The notes: generated by a model from the sequence alone, not told the origin. A stretch of DNA of 64,000 nucleotides from Metabacillus halosaccharovorans (GCF_002019635.1 NZ_KV917373.1:193647-257646); one strand, 5' to 3'. Shown: positions 8,738 through 18,032, counted from the stretch's first letter. Made by a program: numbers and translations.

Positions 8738-8872
8738 ATAACAACAAGTACAAGAAAACTGCAATTTTCGAGTTGAAAGTTTATAACTAATGTTAATCAA
8801 CAGAACGTGCATTCGTATTTCATAGATGGTAAAATAATAGGTAAACAAAGGAAAACAAAGAAAGAGGTATAT

Positions 8873-10111
8873 ATGAGTGCCATTAAATTTATCCATGCTG
8901 CAGACCTGCATTTAGACAGCCCTTTTCTAGGACTAAAACATATGCCCGCAAAGCTCTTTGAAAAAGTAAGAGAAAGCACGTTTACATCCTTTTCAAACAT
9001 CATCACATATGCCATTAAAGAAAAGGTGGATTTTATCTTACTATCAGGTGACTTATACGATGAAGATGAAAGAAGCTTAAAAGCCCAATTAAAAATAAAA
9101 AAAGAATTCGAACGGTTGGCAGAAAAGGATATTCAAGTCTATATTATTCATGGAAATCACGATCATATGGGCGGGAAGTGGCTTGATCTAGTATGGCCGG
9201 AAAATGTTCATGTGTTTTCAAGTCACAAAGTTGAAGTAAAAGAATATATAAAAAATAAAATACCGACAGCCTATATATACGGTTATAGCTATCCTGAGCG
9301 TGCTGTACATGAGAATATCACGTCACAATACATAAAAATAGAATATCCTAATGTATTCCACATCGGAATGTTGCATGGTTCTGCAGAAGGAAACAAAGAG
9401 CATGACGTTTATTGCCCATTTAAAGTAAATGATTTATTAAGTAAAGACTTTGACTATTGGGCGTTAGGTCATATTCATAAACGTCAGGTACTACATGAAA
9501 CTCACCCTGTTATTGCATATCCGGGTAATATACAAGGCCGTCATCGGAAGGAATCAGGCAGAAAAGGCTGTTACTTAGTTGAAATGGAAGAAGGAAAAGT
9601 AACAAATACATTTGTTTCAACAGAAGTAATAAGATGGGAAGAGATTGACGTTTCAATCCACAAATGTCAAAACCTGTCCGATTTAATTCAAGCCTGTGAA
9701 AGATCGATTGAGAACTTAAAAAGACAAAACAAATCGATTTGTTTAACAATCTCATTTGTGGACTCAGGTGAATTAGCAAATGAACTCAACTCTCAGGATC
9801 TTGTTGAGGATCTTCTTGATGTTTTGAATGAGCAACATAATGATCAGGAGAATTTTGTTTGGGTGGTTAAAATCATTGATCGTACCATCAAACCTCGAAC
9901 AACCTCACAAAAACTATCGACTTTTTATCAAGACCTGGAAAACACAATCGAGAGCTATGACGAATTTGATGAAGTAATTGAACCATTGAAAAAAAATCCA
10001 TTATTCCGTAAGCATATTGGCAGTTATACACTTGAGGAACAAAAACAGCTTCTAAAAAAAGCGGAGCAACTACTACATCGTGAATTACTGCAACATCACG
10101 AGCATAAGTGA
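8873..10111 (+). CDS. yhaO: DNA repair exonuclease subunit YhaO (SbcD/Mre11-like)
   Basis: 412 residues. The phosphoesterase motifs are in order: DLHLD (about residue 12), GDLYDED, GNHDHMG, and LGHIHK (about 198), which bind two metal ions in Mre11/SbcD nucleases. A C-terminal helical region of about 100 residues should contact YhaN. The start ATG follows AAAGAGGTAT; an upstream in-frame ATG lacks a ribosome-binding site. yhaN begins ten bases after its stop, then yhaM, so the three nuclease genes form one cluster. The likely role is processing of DNA ends together with YhaN; the family is known, the exact substrate is not. Confidence 0.93.
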   Translation: MSAIKFIHAADLHLDSPFLGLKHMPAKLFEKVRESTFTSFSNIITYAIKEKVDFILLSGDLYDEDERSLKAQLKIKKEFERLAEKDIQVYIIHGNHDHMGGKWLDLVWPENVHVFSSHKVEVKEYIKNKIPTAYIYGYSYPERAVHENITSQYIKIEYPNVFHIGMLHGSAEGNKEHDVYCPFKVNDLLSKDFDYWALGHIHKRQVLHETHPVIAYPGNIQGRHRKESGRKGCYLVEMEEGKVTNTFVSTEVIRWEEIDVSIHKCQNLSDLIQACERSIENLKRQNKSICLTISFVDSGELANELNSQDLVEDLLDVLNEQHNDQENFVWVVKIIDRTIKPRTTSQKLSTFYQDLENTIESYDEFDEVIEPLKKNPLFRKHIGSYTLEEQKQLLKKAEQLLHRELLQHHEHK

Positions 10112-10121
10112 GGTGAAAAGA

Positions 10122-13112
10122 TTGAGAATAGAAGAACTGAAGATCTACGGATATGGGAAATTTGAAAATCAACATATTATGCTCGGACAAGCAAATTTTT
10201 CCGTTATTTATGGAGAAAATGAAGCAGGTAAATCAACGATTATGTCATTTATACACAGTATCCTGTTTGGCTTCCCAACAAAGCAGCAATCGGAAAACCG
10301 TTATGAACCTAAAAGAGCGACAAGCTATGGCGGCTGTGTAGTCGCCCGATTAGAAAGTGGACAGCGTCTGAAAATTGAACGATTGCCTGGTAAATTTGGC
10401 GGTGATGTTAAGATTGAATATGAAGATGGAACAATAGAGAATGAAGAGTTTTTACAAACACTTTTAGGTGGGGTGGATAAGGAATCCTATCGCTCCATAT
10501 TTTCCTTTGATGTCCATGGTCTACAGCAAATTCAAAAACTTGATGCCAATCAAATCGGAAAATATCTATTTCTTTCAAGTATCTACGGGGCTGATGCACT
10601 TTTTACAATTGATGATCAATTAACAAAGCAAATGGACCTTTTATATAAACCAAATGGAAAAAGACCGACAGTAAATGAAGGGCTTGTGAAGCTAAAAGAA
10701 CAGGCTGCAGATCTGCAGGAAGCAAAGCGTAATAATCATCTTTATGAGCAATTTCAAAATGAAAAAGCGTCACTTCAGTCACGACTAACATCCATTATTG
10801 AAACAAAACGAAATAAACTGTTAGAGCATAGGTATTTGGAAAAAGCAAAAACAGTTCTTCCTTTAGCAAAAGAAAAAAATTGGTGTATGGACCAGTTAAA
10901 ACAATTGCCTGCAACAGAACATTTTCCTGAAGCTGGACTTAAGAAGTTGGACCATCTTCATGTAACACTTCAGCCGCTGAATATGCAGCTACATGCTTTG
11001 CAAGCACGAAAATCCCAACTTGAGGAAGAAGTAGCAGAGATTCATATAAACGATGCATTTATTGTACATAAAAGCGAGATTGAATATGTTCGTGAGCAGA
11101 TGTCATTATATGAAGAAAAAGGAAAGAACAAGCAAGTTGTGGAGAAAAAAATTGATCAGCTTCAACATGAATATGAGGTATTAAAGCAACGATTGTATCC
11201 TTATTTAACGGAGGATGACATCTTAACTATTCAAGCGACAATGATGATGAAAGACAAACTTAAGAGATTGGTTGAGGATGAAGTAAAGTTAAAACACAGA
11301 AAACAAATGCTGGATGAGCAGTTTGAACAGGTTCAAAGCTCTCTTGAAGAAGCGGAATGGAAGATAGGGAAATTAACGAATGATGTTTTGACTGATGAAG
11401 ATAGGTCTTCTTTAGAGCAAGAGCTAGCTTCAAGAAAGGATGCTAATCTTCCGGTACTTAAGGAGGAACATAAGCAGGTATCAACAGAGCTGAAAAAGCG
11501 TAAGCAGGAATATAAAGAAGAAAAGAAACAACAATCCCTTCTTTTTATCTTACTTTCTCTTCTTTTATTAGCCGGATCTGTTTGGATATTTCTTCAACAA
11601 AATTGGCTATTCTTTGGAATTTTATTCGTCGCATGTATCGGAGCCCTTTTCCAGACCAAGAATTTGCAGGCAAAAAAAGACACATTTGCTGAGCATTTGG
11701 AGACGAAGTTAAAGAATTTAGAGCAACGTATTTATCATGCTCATCAAAGCGAATCTTCATCAGGCAGAGAATTATCTGATATTATGACTTCATTAGAAAA
11801 AGATCAAATGGTGAAACAATCCCTACACCATGAAAAGCATACTCTTGAACAACAGGAAAGGGTCTATGAGAGGCTGTTAAAACAGTATGAAGAATGGGAA
11901 AAAGATCAATTTTTTAAACAAGAACAGCTTGCTGAAATTGCTAGCCAAATTCAAGTTGATTCGAATGCATCTTCTGAAGTTCTTTTAGAAGCTTTTGAAG
12001 CATTACAACACCTTCAAAGTGTAATCATAGAAAAGAATAAATATAGTTCAGAAGCAAGATTATTTCACCAAGAGCAATTGGAGTTTGAGGAAGAAGTAAG
12101 GAAATTAGCTGAATTATGCCAAATTGAGCGGTCCTCAATTAAAGAATCTATCTATATATTAGGTGAACAAAGTAGTGTGGAAATAGCTAAAGCTGCAAAG
12201 CGAGAGAAAATATTCGAGAAAAAGGAAGAGGTTGTAGAAGAACTAGCTTCATTATCAGAAGAGATTGTGTTTATCAAGAAACAGCAGGATGATTTAATCT
12301 GTAGTAGCAAGTGTGAAAGTGAAGATGAATTTCGAAAGCTGGCAAAAGTACATGAAGAGCGTCAAGAAATACAAAAACAATTGCAGTGGATTGAAAAGCA
12401 ATTAGCTGCAGAAAGCGATATCGACCTAGAGAAATTGGCTAATGAAAAAATCGATACAATGGATGTGAGAATACAAGAAATAATAAATGATATGGAACAA
12501 TTGGAAAAAGAGGAAACTCATTTGCAACAGGAGTATTCAAGTATTTGTTTCAAGATCAAAGAAATGGAGCAAAGTGGAACATATTCTAAGTTGAGACATG
12601 CCTTTGAAAATGAAAAAGCCATGGTAAAAGATGAAGCAGAAAAATGGATTGTCAGGGTGCTTGCAAAGGATCTTCTTCAAAAAACAGTTCATAGACATAG
12701 AGAAGAAAAGCTGCCGGAATTGCTGACTTCCATCACGTATTATTTTCAATTGCTGACTTCAAATTCCTATCAGAAGGTATATCTACCGATAGAAAAGCAA
12801 TCGTTTATTGTGGAACGTCAAGATGGAGTGAAGTTTCTTGCAGAAGAGCTTAGTCAAGCTACTGCCGAGCAACTATACCTGTCGATTCGATTGGCTGTCA
12901 TCAAAAACATTAATTCGCAACTACAACTGCCAGTCATGATTGATGATAGTTTTGTTCATTTCGACCACCGCAGAACATCGAATACGTTAAAGTTATTACA
13001 TGAGCTAAAAAAAGATCAACAAGTCATTTTCTTTACATGTCATCACCACATAGCCGAATCATCACAGCCCGAGCATATGGTCAATCTCTCTAAAACGATT
13101 AATATTAGCTAA
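10122..13112 (+). CDS. yhaN: SbcC/Rad50-like ATPase YhaN with internal membrane hairpin
   Basis: 996 residues, TTG start (10122) after AGGTGAAAAG. The N-terminal ATPase half carries GENEAGKST (about residues 32-40). Long coiled coils follow on both sides of a hydrophobic double segment at about 472-511 (FILLSLLLLAGSVWIF, then FFGILFVACIGALF). The C-terminal half carries the Walker B-like VMIDDSFVHFD near 943-953. The hydrophobic pair sits where Rad50 and SbcC have a zinc hook, and no CxxC hook is seen. This suggests a membrane-tethered variant. It partners with YhaO. The family is often annotated simply as AAA family ATPase. Confidence 0.9.
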   Translation: MRIEELKIYGYGKFENQHIMLGQANFSVIYGENEAGKSTIMSFIHSILFGFPTKQQSENRYEPKRATSYGGCVVARLESGQRLKIERLPGKFGGDVKIEYEDGTIENEEFLQTLLGGVDKESYRSIFSFDVHGLQQIQKLDANQIGKYLFLSSIYGADALFTIDDQLTKQMDLLYKPNGKRPTVNEGLVKLKEQAADLQEAKRNNHLYEQFQNEKASLQSRLTSIIETKRNKLLEHRYLEKAKTVLPLAKEKNWCMDQLKQLPATEHFPEAGLKKLDHLHVTLQPLNMQLHALQARKSQLEEEVAEIHINDAFIVHKSEIEYVREQMSLYEEKGKNKQVVEKKIDQLQHEYEVLKQRLYPYLTEDDILTIQATMMMKDKLKRLVEDEVKLKHRKQMLDEQFEQVQSSLEEAEWKIGKLTNDVLTDEDRSSLEQELASRKDANLPVLKEEHKQVSTELKKRKQEYKEEKKQQSLLFILLSLLLLAGSVWIFLQQNWLFFGILFVACIGALFQTKNLQAKKDTFAEHLETKLKNLEQRIYHAHQSESSSGRELSDIMTSLEKDQMVKQSLHHEKHTLEQQERVYERLLKQYEEWEKDQFFKQEQLAEIASQIQVDSNASSEVLLEAFEALQHLQSVIIEKNKYSSEARLFHQEQLEFEEEVRKLAELCQIERSSIKESIYILGEQSSVEIAKAAKREKIFEKKEEVVEELASLSEEIVFIKKQQDDLICSSKCESEDEFRKLAKVHEERQEIQKQLQWIEKQLAAESDIDLEKLANEKIDTMDVRIQEIINDMEQLEKEETHLQQEYSSICFKIKEMEQSGTYSKLRHAFENEKAMVKDEAEKWIVRVLAKDLLQKTVHRHREEKLPELLTSITYYFQLLTSNSYQKVYLPIEKQSFIVERQDGVKFLAEELSQATAEQLYLSIRLAVIKNINSQLQLPVMIDDSFVHFDHRRTSNTLKLLHELKKDQQVIFFTCHHHIAESSQPEHMVNLSKTINIS

Positions 13113-13252
13113 ATAACAAAGGTACTAAACTTCCTCAAACAGGATAGAACCGAATTATGCTATACTAGCCATACAAATGATCTTTGAATCTTTAATGTGA
13201 TTAAAGCTATTGATTTTAAAAATATTATAGGTTCTATAAGTACAAATATTTA

Positions 13253-13386
13253 AAGTTGATTGGAGCGGAAGGTGCGAGACTCCTGTGGGAGCAGCGTGGC
13301 AGGTGAGACCCCGCAGGCGTTAAAGCGACGAGGAGGCTCACCGCACGCCCCACGGAAAGCGAGCATCCTGGAGCTCCAATCAACTT
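13253..13386. repeat. Dispersed repeat family 1 variant with perfect terminal inverted repeats
   Basis: The element begins AAGTTGATTGGAGC and ends with its exact complement GCTCCAATCAACTT, a 14-bp terminal inverted repeat. Inside are GAGACTCCTGTGGGA, GGTGAGACCCCGCAGGCG, GGAGGCTCACCGC and CACGGAAAGCGAGCATC, which pair into a cruciform-like structure. No coding capacity. It occupies the centre of the 371-base gap between yhaN and yhaM; the rest of the gap shows nothing clear. Confidence 0.85.
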
Positions 13387-13483
13387 AACCTAAAACAAGT
13401 ACAAAGGAATAAAGTTTACGAAAACAGCCTTAATAAGAAATAGCTGAAGCACAGATAAACAACCATTGAGAGGAGAACTTAGG

Positions 13484-14428
13484 ATGGGAAAAGGAATATT
13501 GCATCATGACATTGGGGAACAAGTAGAAGTTCACTTATTAATTAAGTCTTCAACAAAAGGAATTGCAAGTAATGGAAAAGCATTCTTAACATTAATCTTA
13601 CAAGATACCTCAGGTGAAATAGAAGCAAAGCTTTGGGACGCTTCTCAAGAAGATGAAACCATGTATAGCCCTCAAAGTATTGTTAAGGTATTAGGCGATA
13701 TTCATCACTATCGGGGGCGTAATCAACTGAAAATCCGAAAAATCCGTCCAAAACATGATGAAGAAAAAATTGAAATATCAGACCTATTAGAGACAGCACC
13801 AATTGCTAAAGATGTGATGAATGAAAAAATTACTCAGTATATATTTGACATGAAAAATTCAAATATCCAACGAGTAACAAGATATTTATTAAAGAAACAT
13901 GGTTCAGCATTTATGGAATATCCTGCTGCAACAAAGAACCATCATGAGTTTGTATCAGGGCTGGCGTACCATGTTGTCTCTATGCTTGATTTGGCCAAGT
14001 CCATTGCCACTTTATATCCAAGCTTGGATACTGACCTGCTTTATGCTGGTGTAATCCTTCATGATTTAGGAAAAGTCATTGAACTGTCTGGGCCAATTAG
14101 TACAACCTACACGGTTGAAGGGAATTTATTAGGTCATATTTCGATCATGGTGAATGAAATCGCCAAAGCGGCAGAGCATTTACAAATTGAAGGGGAAGAA
14201 ATTGTTGTTCTTCAGCATTTAGTACTAAGTCATCATGGAAAGGCAGAATGGGGAAGTCCAAAGCCTCCGATGATCAAAGAAGCTGAAATTCTCCATTATA
14301 TTGACAATCTTGATGCAAAAATGAACATGCTTGATCGGGCACTTGAGCGAGTGAAGCCGGGTGAGTATACAGAAAGAGTTTTTGCTTTAGATAACCGTTC
14401 ATTTTATAAACCTTCTTTTCATAAATAA
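13484..14428 (+). CDS. yhaM: 3'-5' exoribonuclease YhaM
   Basis: 314 residues, the same length as B. subtilis YhaM. An N-terminal OB-fold (about residues 12-95: [30 protein letters not shown]) binds nucleic acid. A C-terminal HD domain carries [11 protein letters not shown] and the HD pair in VILHDLGK at about 192-193, plus a second histidine motif SHHGKAEWG. The enzyme trims RNA and single-stranded DNA from the 3' end using Mn2+ or Co2+ (known for the family). I chose ATG 13484, preceded by GAGAGGAGA, over the upstream start at 13466. Confidence 0.95.
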   Translation: MGKGILHHDIGEQVEVHLLIKSSTKGIASNGKAFLTLILQDTSGEIEAKLWDASQEDETMYSPQSIVKVLGDIHHYRGRNQLKIRKIRPKHDEEKIEISDLLETAPIAKDVMNEKITQYIFDMKNSNIQRVTRYLLKKHGSAFMEYPAATKNHHEFVSGLAYHVVSMLDLAKSIATLYPSLDTDLLYAGVILHDLGKVIELSGPISTTYTVEGNLLGHISIMVNEIAKAAEHLQIEGEEIVVLQHLVLSHHGKAEWGSPKPPMIKEAEILHYIDNLDAKMNMLDRALERVKPGEYTERVFALDNRSFYKPSFHK

Positions 14429-14530
14429 TTTTCTATGCAAATGAATAATGAAAGGCATAATATAAGAAATGTGATCATATGCTCCTAGAAAAAGGCTTGT
14501 CTTTTGTACAAGTTAAAGGGGGAAGCAGTA

Positions 14531-14746
14531 ATGGTCATGTTGCCTTGGTGGATTTATTTATGTGTGATAGGAATACTCGTCAGTGGATATATGGCATTTA
14601 AAACATCGCGTCAGGATAAAATGATTGACGAAGATTTCATTGAAAAAGAAGGTCAAGTCTATCTTGATCGAATCGAGCAGGAGCGCCAAAAGAAAAAGGC
14701 CGTTCTCGAACAGCAACCACTACAAGATGATCAGTCTGCAAGCTAA
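14531..14746 (+). CDS. yhaL: Sporulation protein YhaL
   Basis: 71 residues with one membrane segment (about residues 4-24: LPWWIYLCVIGILVSGYMAF), then a charged cytoplasmic tail with EDFIEKEGQVYLDRIEQER, the conserved YhaL pattern. ATG 14531 has AAAGGGGGAAG upstream; an in-frame TTG at 14504 has none. YhaL is known as a sporulation-associated membrane protein. Position between yhaM and prsA matches B. subtilis. Confidence 0.85.
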   Translation: MVMLPWWIYLCVIGILVSGYMAFKTSRQDKMIDEDFIEKEGQVYLDRIEQERQKKKAVLEQQPLQDDQSAS

Positions 14747-14750
14747 TTAG

Positions 14751-14822
14751 AAAATTTGGCTTGTCGCCAAGACCTTATGGTGAAAGCCATAGTTTTTCTT
14801 ATACGCTCTGATAGTAAAAATA
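14751..14822. repeat. Dispersed repeat family 3, copy A
   Basis: TTAGAAAAnTTGGCTTGTCGCCAAG...ATGGTGAAAGCC...TTTCTTATACgCTCTGATAGTA. The TTGGC...GCCAA and ACTATC/GATAGT parts are inverted repeats. It starts five bases after the yhaL stop. Shares its layout with 15970-16076 and 25914-26011, all in the same orientation. Confidence 0.7.
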
Positions 14823-14851
14823 AGGCTCTCGAATAAACGAGAGCCTTATTT
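14822..14851 (+). terminator. Terminator after yhaL
   Basis: AAGGCTCTCG-AATAAA-CGAGAGCCTT followed by ATTTG. The stem is perfect over ten pairs. Confidence 0.75.
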
Positions 14852-14883
14852 GTCGTTTAGGAAATTATAAAATTCTTGAACTG

Positions 14884-15020
14884 TGGAAAAGCGCTTCGAC
14901 ATCCAGCTCCAGCGCCTAGCCCCTCGAGGTCATAAGCCACAAATGAATTGAAGACAAAGAACGTCTTCTATTCATTTGCGTCTTATGCTTGTCGGGGCTG
15001 ATCAAGGCGCTTGCGCTTTT
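14884..15020. repeat. Dispersed repeat family 2, copy A
   Basis: AAAAGCGCTTCGACATCCAG, CTCCAGCGCCTAGC, CCCTCGAGGTCATAAG on the left and CTTATGCTTGTCGGGGCTGATCAAGGCGCTTGCGCTTTT on the right form a long imperfect palindrome. An inner hairpin (GAATTGAAGAC...GTCTTCTATTC) lies between. No open reading frame worth calling. It sits between the yhaL terminator and the prsA stop codon. Confidence 0.8.
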
Positions 15021-15037
15021 GTTCCTTTGAACAATTC

Positions 15038-15901
15038 TTATTCCTTAGTTTCCTCAGCAGCTTCTTCAGCTTTAAATAGATCTTTTAAATCTTCATCTTT
15101 CACATCAACATTTGAATCTTTAAGGGTTTTGTCTAAAGCACTTTGCATTGTTTCTGGCTGTTGAACTTTTTGTTTGCGAACCTCTTCAGTTAGTGATTCT
15201 TTCATTTCATCCAACGGTTTTACAGTTTCAGTCACTTTAATGATATGGTAACCGAATTCAGATTTTACAGGAGCACTTACTTCTCCTTCTTTTAACTTAA
15301 AGGCTGCGTCCTGGAATTCTTTTACCATTGCACCTTCACCAAACCACCCGAGATCTCCTCCGTTTTGAGCAGAACCTGGATCGATTGAATGTTCTTTTGC
15401 AAGGTCTTCAAATTTTTCACCGGCATCAAGTTTTTCTTTTACTTCTTTTGCAGTTGCTTCATCTTCAACAAGGATATGGCTTGCTCTAATTTGTCCTTCT
15501 AAAGATTCGTGATAAGCTTTGATATCCTCATCAGTGACTTCAACTTCAGCTTCTGCAGCCTTCTTTCTTAACAAATCAACTTTGACCATTTGTTTCACAA
15601 CATCTTCACCTTGTGCTTGGATGACACTTTCAAATTGCGCACCATATTGTGTTTTAAGATTATCAAATTCTTTTTGTACTTCATCATCTGTTACTTCATA
15701 TTTATCGCTAAGTACCTTTTCGTGAACAAGTTCAGTCAGAACATCTCCACCGAAACGGTCTTTCATTGCTTCATAAAATTCATCTTTCGTAATATTTCCC
15801 GCTTTTGTTTCAACAACAACTTCTGAATCAGCATTGTTACATGCGCTTAACGCAAGTAAGCTTGTTGCTGTTGCTAGTACAATGGCAAACTTTTTCATCA
15901 T
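15038..15901 (-). CDS. prsA: Peptidyl-prolyl isomerase lipoprotein PrsA
   Basis: 287 residues. The signal peptide ends in the lipobox LSAC, so Cys20 should be lipidated and the protein anchored outside the membrane. The parvulin domain runs from about residue 137 (IRASHILV) through [10 protein letters not shown] to FGYHIIKV near 227. The flanking helical regions are chaperone parts, and the C-terminus is acidic. PrsA folds secreted proteins and penicillin-binding proteins after export (known for Bacillus). Start ATG 15899-15901 has AGGAG nine bases before; the next codon is also ATG. Confidence 0.96.
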   Translation of the reverse strand: MMKKFAIVLATATSLLALSACNNADSEVVVETKAGNITKDEFYEAMKDRFGGDVLTELVHEKVLSDKYEVTDDEVQKEFDNLKTQYGAQFESVIQAQGEDVVKQMVKVDLLRKKAAEAEVEVTDEDIKAYHESLEGQIRASHILVEDEATAKEVKEKLDAGEKFEDLAKEHSIDPGSAQNGGDLGWFGEGAMVKEFQDAAFKLKEGEVSAPVKSEFGYHIIKVTETVKPLDEMKESLTEEVRKQKVQQPETMQSALDKTLKDSNVDVKDEDLKDLFKAEEAAEETKE

Positions 15902-15969
15902 CTTCTACAACTCCTAGTTAAATTAGATTTTTACTGGATCCAGCTTTTCTATGTAATGCCAGATTATAT

Positions 15970-16076
15970 TAGAAAAACTTGGCTTATCGCCAAGCACTAA
16001 TGGCGAAAGCCTTAGTATTTCTTATACTATCACCCATAAAATTTTATCTTTCTGATAGTACAAGAAATACTATACC
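15970..16076. repeat. Dispersed repeat family 3, copy B
   Basis: TTAGAAAAACTTGGCTTATC, GCCAAGCACTAATGGCGAAAGCC, TTTCTTATACTATCACCCATAAAA, TTTCTGATAGTA. It lies just upstream of prsA, so copies A and B flank that gene. The rest of the 384-base gap (15902-16285) holds the prsA 5' region on the minus strand and a possible sporulation promoter near 16248. Confidence 0.75.
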
Positions 16077-16285
16077 ATAATGAGTGTCGATCAAAAAGTT
16101 TTTTCGGGGAAAACGCTCTCTTTTAGTAGGGGTGAAAAATTATTCTAGTGAATTTCCCTGAAAAACAGAGGGTTAAAAAGGGATATTCCATTTATATAAA
16201 CAAATACCTGGAACTGGGCTATCGTCCAATCATGGTGGGTTCATTTACATAGGATATATTGAAAGAAATAAAGGAGGTAATTGAT

Positions 16286-16372
16286 ATGGGTCACGCTTTT
16301 ACAGGTAACTTTGCTTTGATTGTGGTGCTTTTCATTTTGTTAATTATTATTGGAGCTTCTTATCTTTACTAA
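16286..16372 (+). CDS. YjcZ family sporulation peptide, 28 aa (SscA-like)
   Basis: 28 residues: MGHAFTGNFALIVVLFILLI followed by IIGASYLY. A start ATG with AAAGGAGG is six bases away. The sequence is the YjcZ/SscA type: a glycine-containing N-terminus and one hydrophobic helix. B. subtilis SscA, a small spore-coat assembly peptide, is encoded in this neighbourhood, so this or the next gene is its counterpart. A CATAGGATA box precedes it by about 35 bases, suggestive of a mother-cell sigma factor. Confidence 0.8.
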   Translation: MGHAFTGNFALIVVLFILLIIIGASYLY

Positions 16373-16403
16373 TTAAATCAATTAGTACGGGATAAATGCC
16401 TAT

Positions 16404-16431
16404 ACCATTAAAGAGGTTAAATCATAGGATA
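16404..16431 (+). promoter_or_regulatory. Possible sigma-K-type promoter before second YjcZ peptide
   Basis: ACC at 16404-16406 and CATAGGATA at 16423-16431, with 17 bases between AC and CATA. This fits the known sigma-K pattern AC-N16/17-CATANNNTA. The same CATAGGATA occurs at 16248-16256 before the first peptide, there without a clear -35 element. Inference from consensus only. Confidence 0.5.
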
Positions 16432-16460
16432 TTGTACCAAGACGAAAGGGAGGTGTCATT

Positions 16461-16547
16461 ATGGGCGGAGGAGCTTATGCAGGTGGTTTTGCGTTAATCG
16501 TTGTATTGTTCATCTTGTTAATCATCGTTGGTGCAGCGTGGTTATAA
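16461..16547 (+). CDS. YjcZ family sporulation peptide, 28 aa (SscA-like)
   Basis: 28 residues: MGGGAYAGGFALIVVLFILL followed by IIVGAAWL. The hydrophobic core FALIVVLFILLIIxGA is nearly identical to the preceding peptide, so the two are tandem duplicates. AAAGGGAGG lies just before the ATG. The Gly-rich start is closer to SscA proper. A terminator follows at once. Expected in the mother cell during sporulation by family. Confidence 0.82.
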   Translation: MGGGAYAGGFALIVVLFILLIIVGAAWL

Positions 16548-16560
16548 GATAACAAAAAAA

Positions 16561-16586
16561 GCTAACAGGTTCTCCTGTTAGCTTTT
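16561..16586 (+). terminator. Terminator after YjcZ peptides
   Basis: GCTAACAGG-TTCT-CCTGTTAGC then TTTT, preceded by seven A, so it could also act on the minus strand. Confidence 0.85.
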
Positions 16587-16646
16587 CTATGTATTTAAGC
16601 AATAAGGCCCCGAAGATCAACCAGTATGAGGCAAAACATAAAGCTT

Positions 16647-16826
16647 TTAGGTGTAAAGAACTTCAATATATGAAGAAATCAGCAGAATTGTAATAAGTAC
16701 ATTGATTGTTCTAAAAACCTTCGTTTGACGGTCTTCAGGAATCTCGCGAACTAAACACAATGTATTTGTAAGCTTATTTATGTAAAACAAGATAAAGACT
16801 GCAAACAAGATAAAGAAAATGATCAC
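16647..16826 (-). CDS. Unknown small membrane protein, 59 aa
   Basis: Two hydrophobic segments (about residues 1-17 and 38-55) joined by a charged loop with CLVREIPEDRQTK, ending SSYIEVLYT. I start at GTG 16824-16826 because GGGGAGGGGG lies seven bases before it; an ATG 21 bases upstream would place that ribosome-binding site inside the gene. Not recognised. It lies between the sporulation peptides and yhaJ on the opposite strand. Confidence 0.6.
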   Translation of the reverse strand: MIIFFILFAVFILFYINKLTNTLCLVREIPEDRQTKVFRTINVLITILLISSYIEVLYT

Positions 16827-16944
16827 CAGAGATCCCCCTCCCCACATTATACATATTAGATTACCAAACTATTTATGAAAAAGATAGCATTGACATCTGA
16901 TTTGCACAAAAATGTAAAAAAGTGACAAGAGTAATTGCCACTTC

Positions 16945-17487
16945 TTATCTATTGTTTTGGACTAGTACCTCATAACCATCCTCATACTCCTCAATCGTAC
17001 AAACCTTTGGAGCGAATAATAGTTGTCTTAGTAATAAGAAATCGGGTACACACATGCCAATATGGAAGGCAAAAGCTATACTTAAATAATGGATATAGGC
17101 CGGAAAATAAATGCCTCCAATCACAAATAAAATGCTGAAGGTAAGAAACGGAGTTAATAAGGAAATGATCATTCGTTTCTTTTTTATTCCTTCACAAGCT
17201 TTGAGTTGGAAAGTAGGGAACACACGATAAAATTTAATATTAAACGATACACGACATCCGGTTAGTATTAACGGAAAAACATGTAGTAATTTGTGAACTG
17301 GCATCATGCAGACCAAAATAAACATAAATAATAAGAAATGTCCATCATCAAAATGAATCTTTGGAAATAGCAGGTTGATAGGTAAGTAGGTTAAAATAAA
17401 AACAAGAATCATTGTGATCATCGATATAAATAAAATTCTGTGTAGACCAATATCCCTTGAAAGGTTTATGGTTTTCCAACAGTACAT
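16945..17487 (-). CDS. yhaJ: DUF3267 family membrane protein YhaJ
   Basis: 180 residues from ATG 17485-17487 (GGTGAG upstream). Four or five membrane segments are visible. The motif MMPVHKLLHVFPL with spaced histidines, together with GCRVSF, is typical of DUF3267, which is distantly related to membrane metalloprotease folds, but a classical HExxH is absent here (it reads HKLLH). Function unknown. Position next to yhaI and hpr agrees with B. subtilis YhaJ. A longer start at 17529 has no ribosome-binding site. Confidence 0.7.
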   Translation of the reverse strand: MYCWKTINLSRDIGLHRILFISMITMILVFILTYLPINLLFPKIHFDDGHFLLFMFILVCMMPVHKLLHVFPLILTGCRVSFNIKFYRVFPTFQLKACEGIKKKRMIISLLTPFLTFSILFVIGGIYFPAYIHYLSIAFAFHIGMCVPDFLLLRQLLFAPKVCTIEEYEDGYEVLVQNNR

Positions 17488-17702
17488 TGTCTCACCATCC
17501 AAACATAATACAAAACTAATTACTAACATACTGTACGATGGTGAAAGGAAAAAATCAATAAGGAATTTTAGATGTAAACGATTTAAAAAAGAAAATGTGA
17601 AATTTAGCTCATCAACCTATGTATTTTGAGAAAAACTTCCTTTCGTGTAAGGAATACTATACAATAAAGAACAACAATGTGAGTTAAGAGAGAGGGTAAG
17701 GA

Positions 17703-18032
17703 ATGAAGTCGATAGAAAAAAGATTGGAAACATTGGAATATTACCAATCGTTATTATTAAAAATAGTGGAGCCTGCCAAATTCCCCTTTTACCATTTAGT
17801 GATGTCGAAAGGATTAAGTAAAGAAGAAATTGAAGAAGTACTGATGATTTGCGAAGAACTTTCCAGATTACATGAAGAACAAAAAGCGCAAGGATTGGTG
17901 ATCTTTACAGACCTCCTTACGCGATTTGCCGGCCAATTAAACCCGAAGTTGGATTTATATGAAACAATCCATGCATTACATAGACAAAACTTATACAGCT
18001 CCTTAATGGATGATTTTGTAGACCTAATGTAG
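17703..18032 (+). CDS. yhaI: DUF1878 family protein YhaI
   Basis: 109 residues, wholly helical and soluble: SIEKRLETLEYYQSLLLKIV, then SKGLSKEEIEEVLMICEELS, then FAGQLNPKLDLYETIHALHRQ. This is the YhaI pattern. Start ATG after AGAGGG. The convergent hpr gene ends 13 bases after its stop. Function unknown; the location beside hpr is conserved. Confidence 0.8.
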   Translation: MKSIEKRLETLEYYQSLLLKIVEPAKFPFYHLVMSKGLSKEEIEEVLMICEELSRLHEEQKAQGLVIFTDLLTRFAGQLNPKLDLYETIHALHRQNLYSSLMDDFVDLM

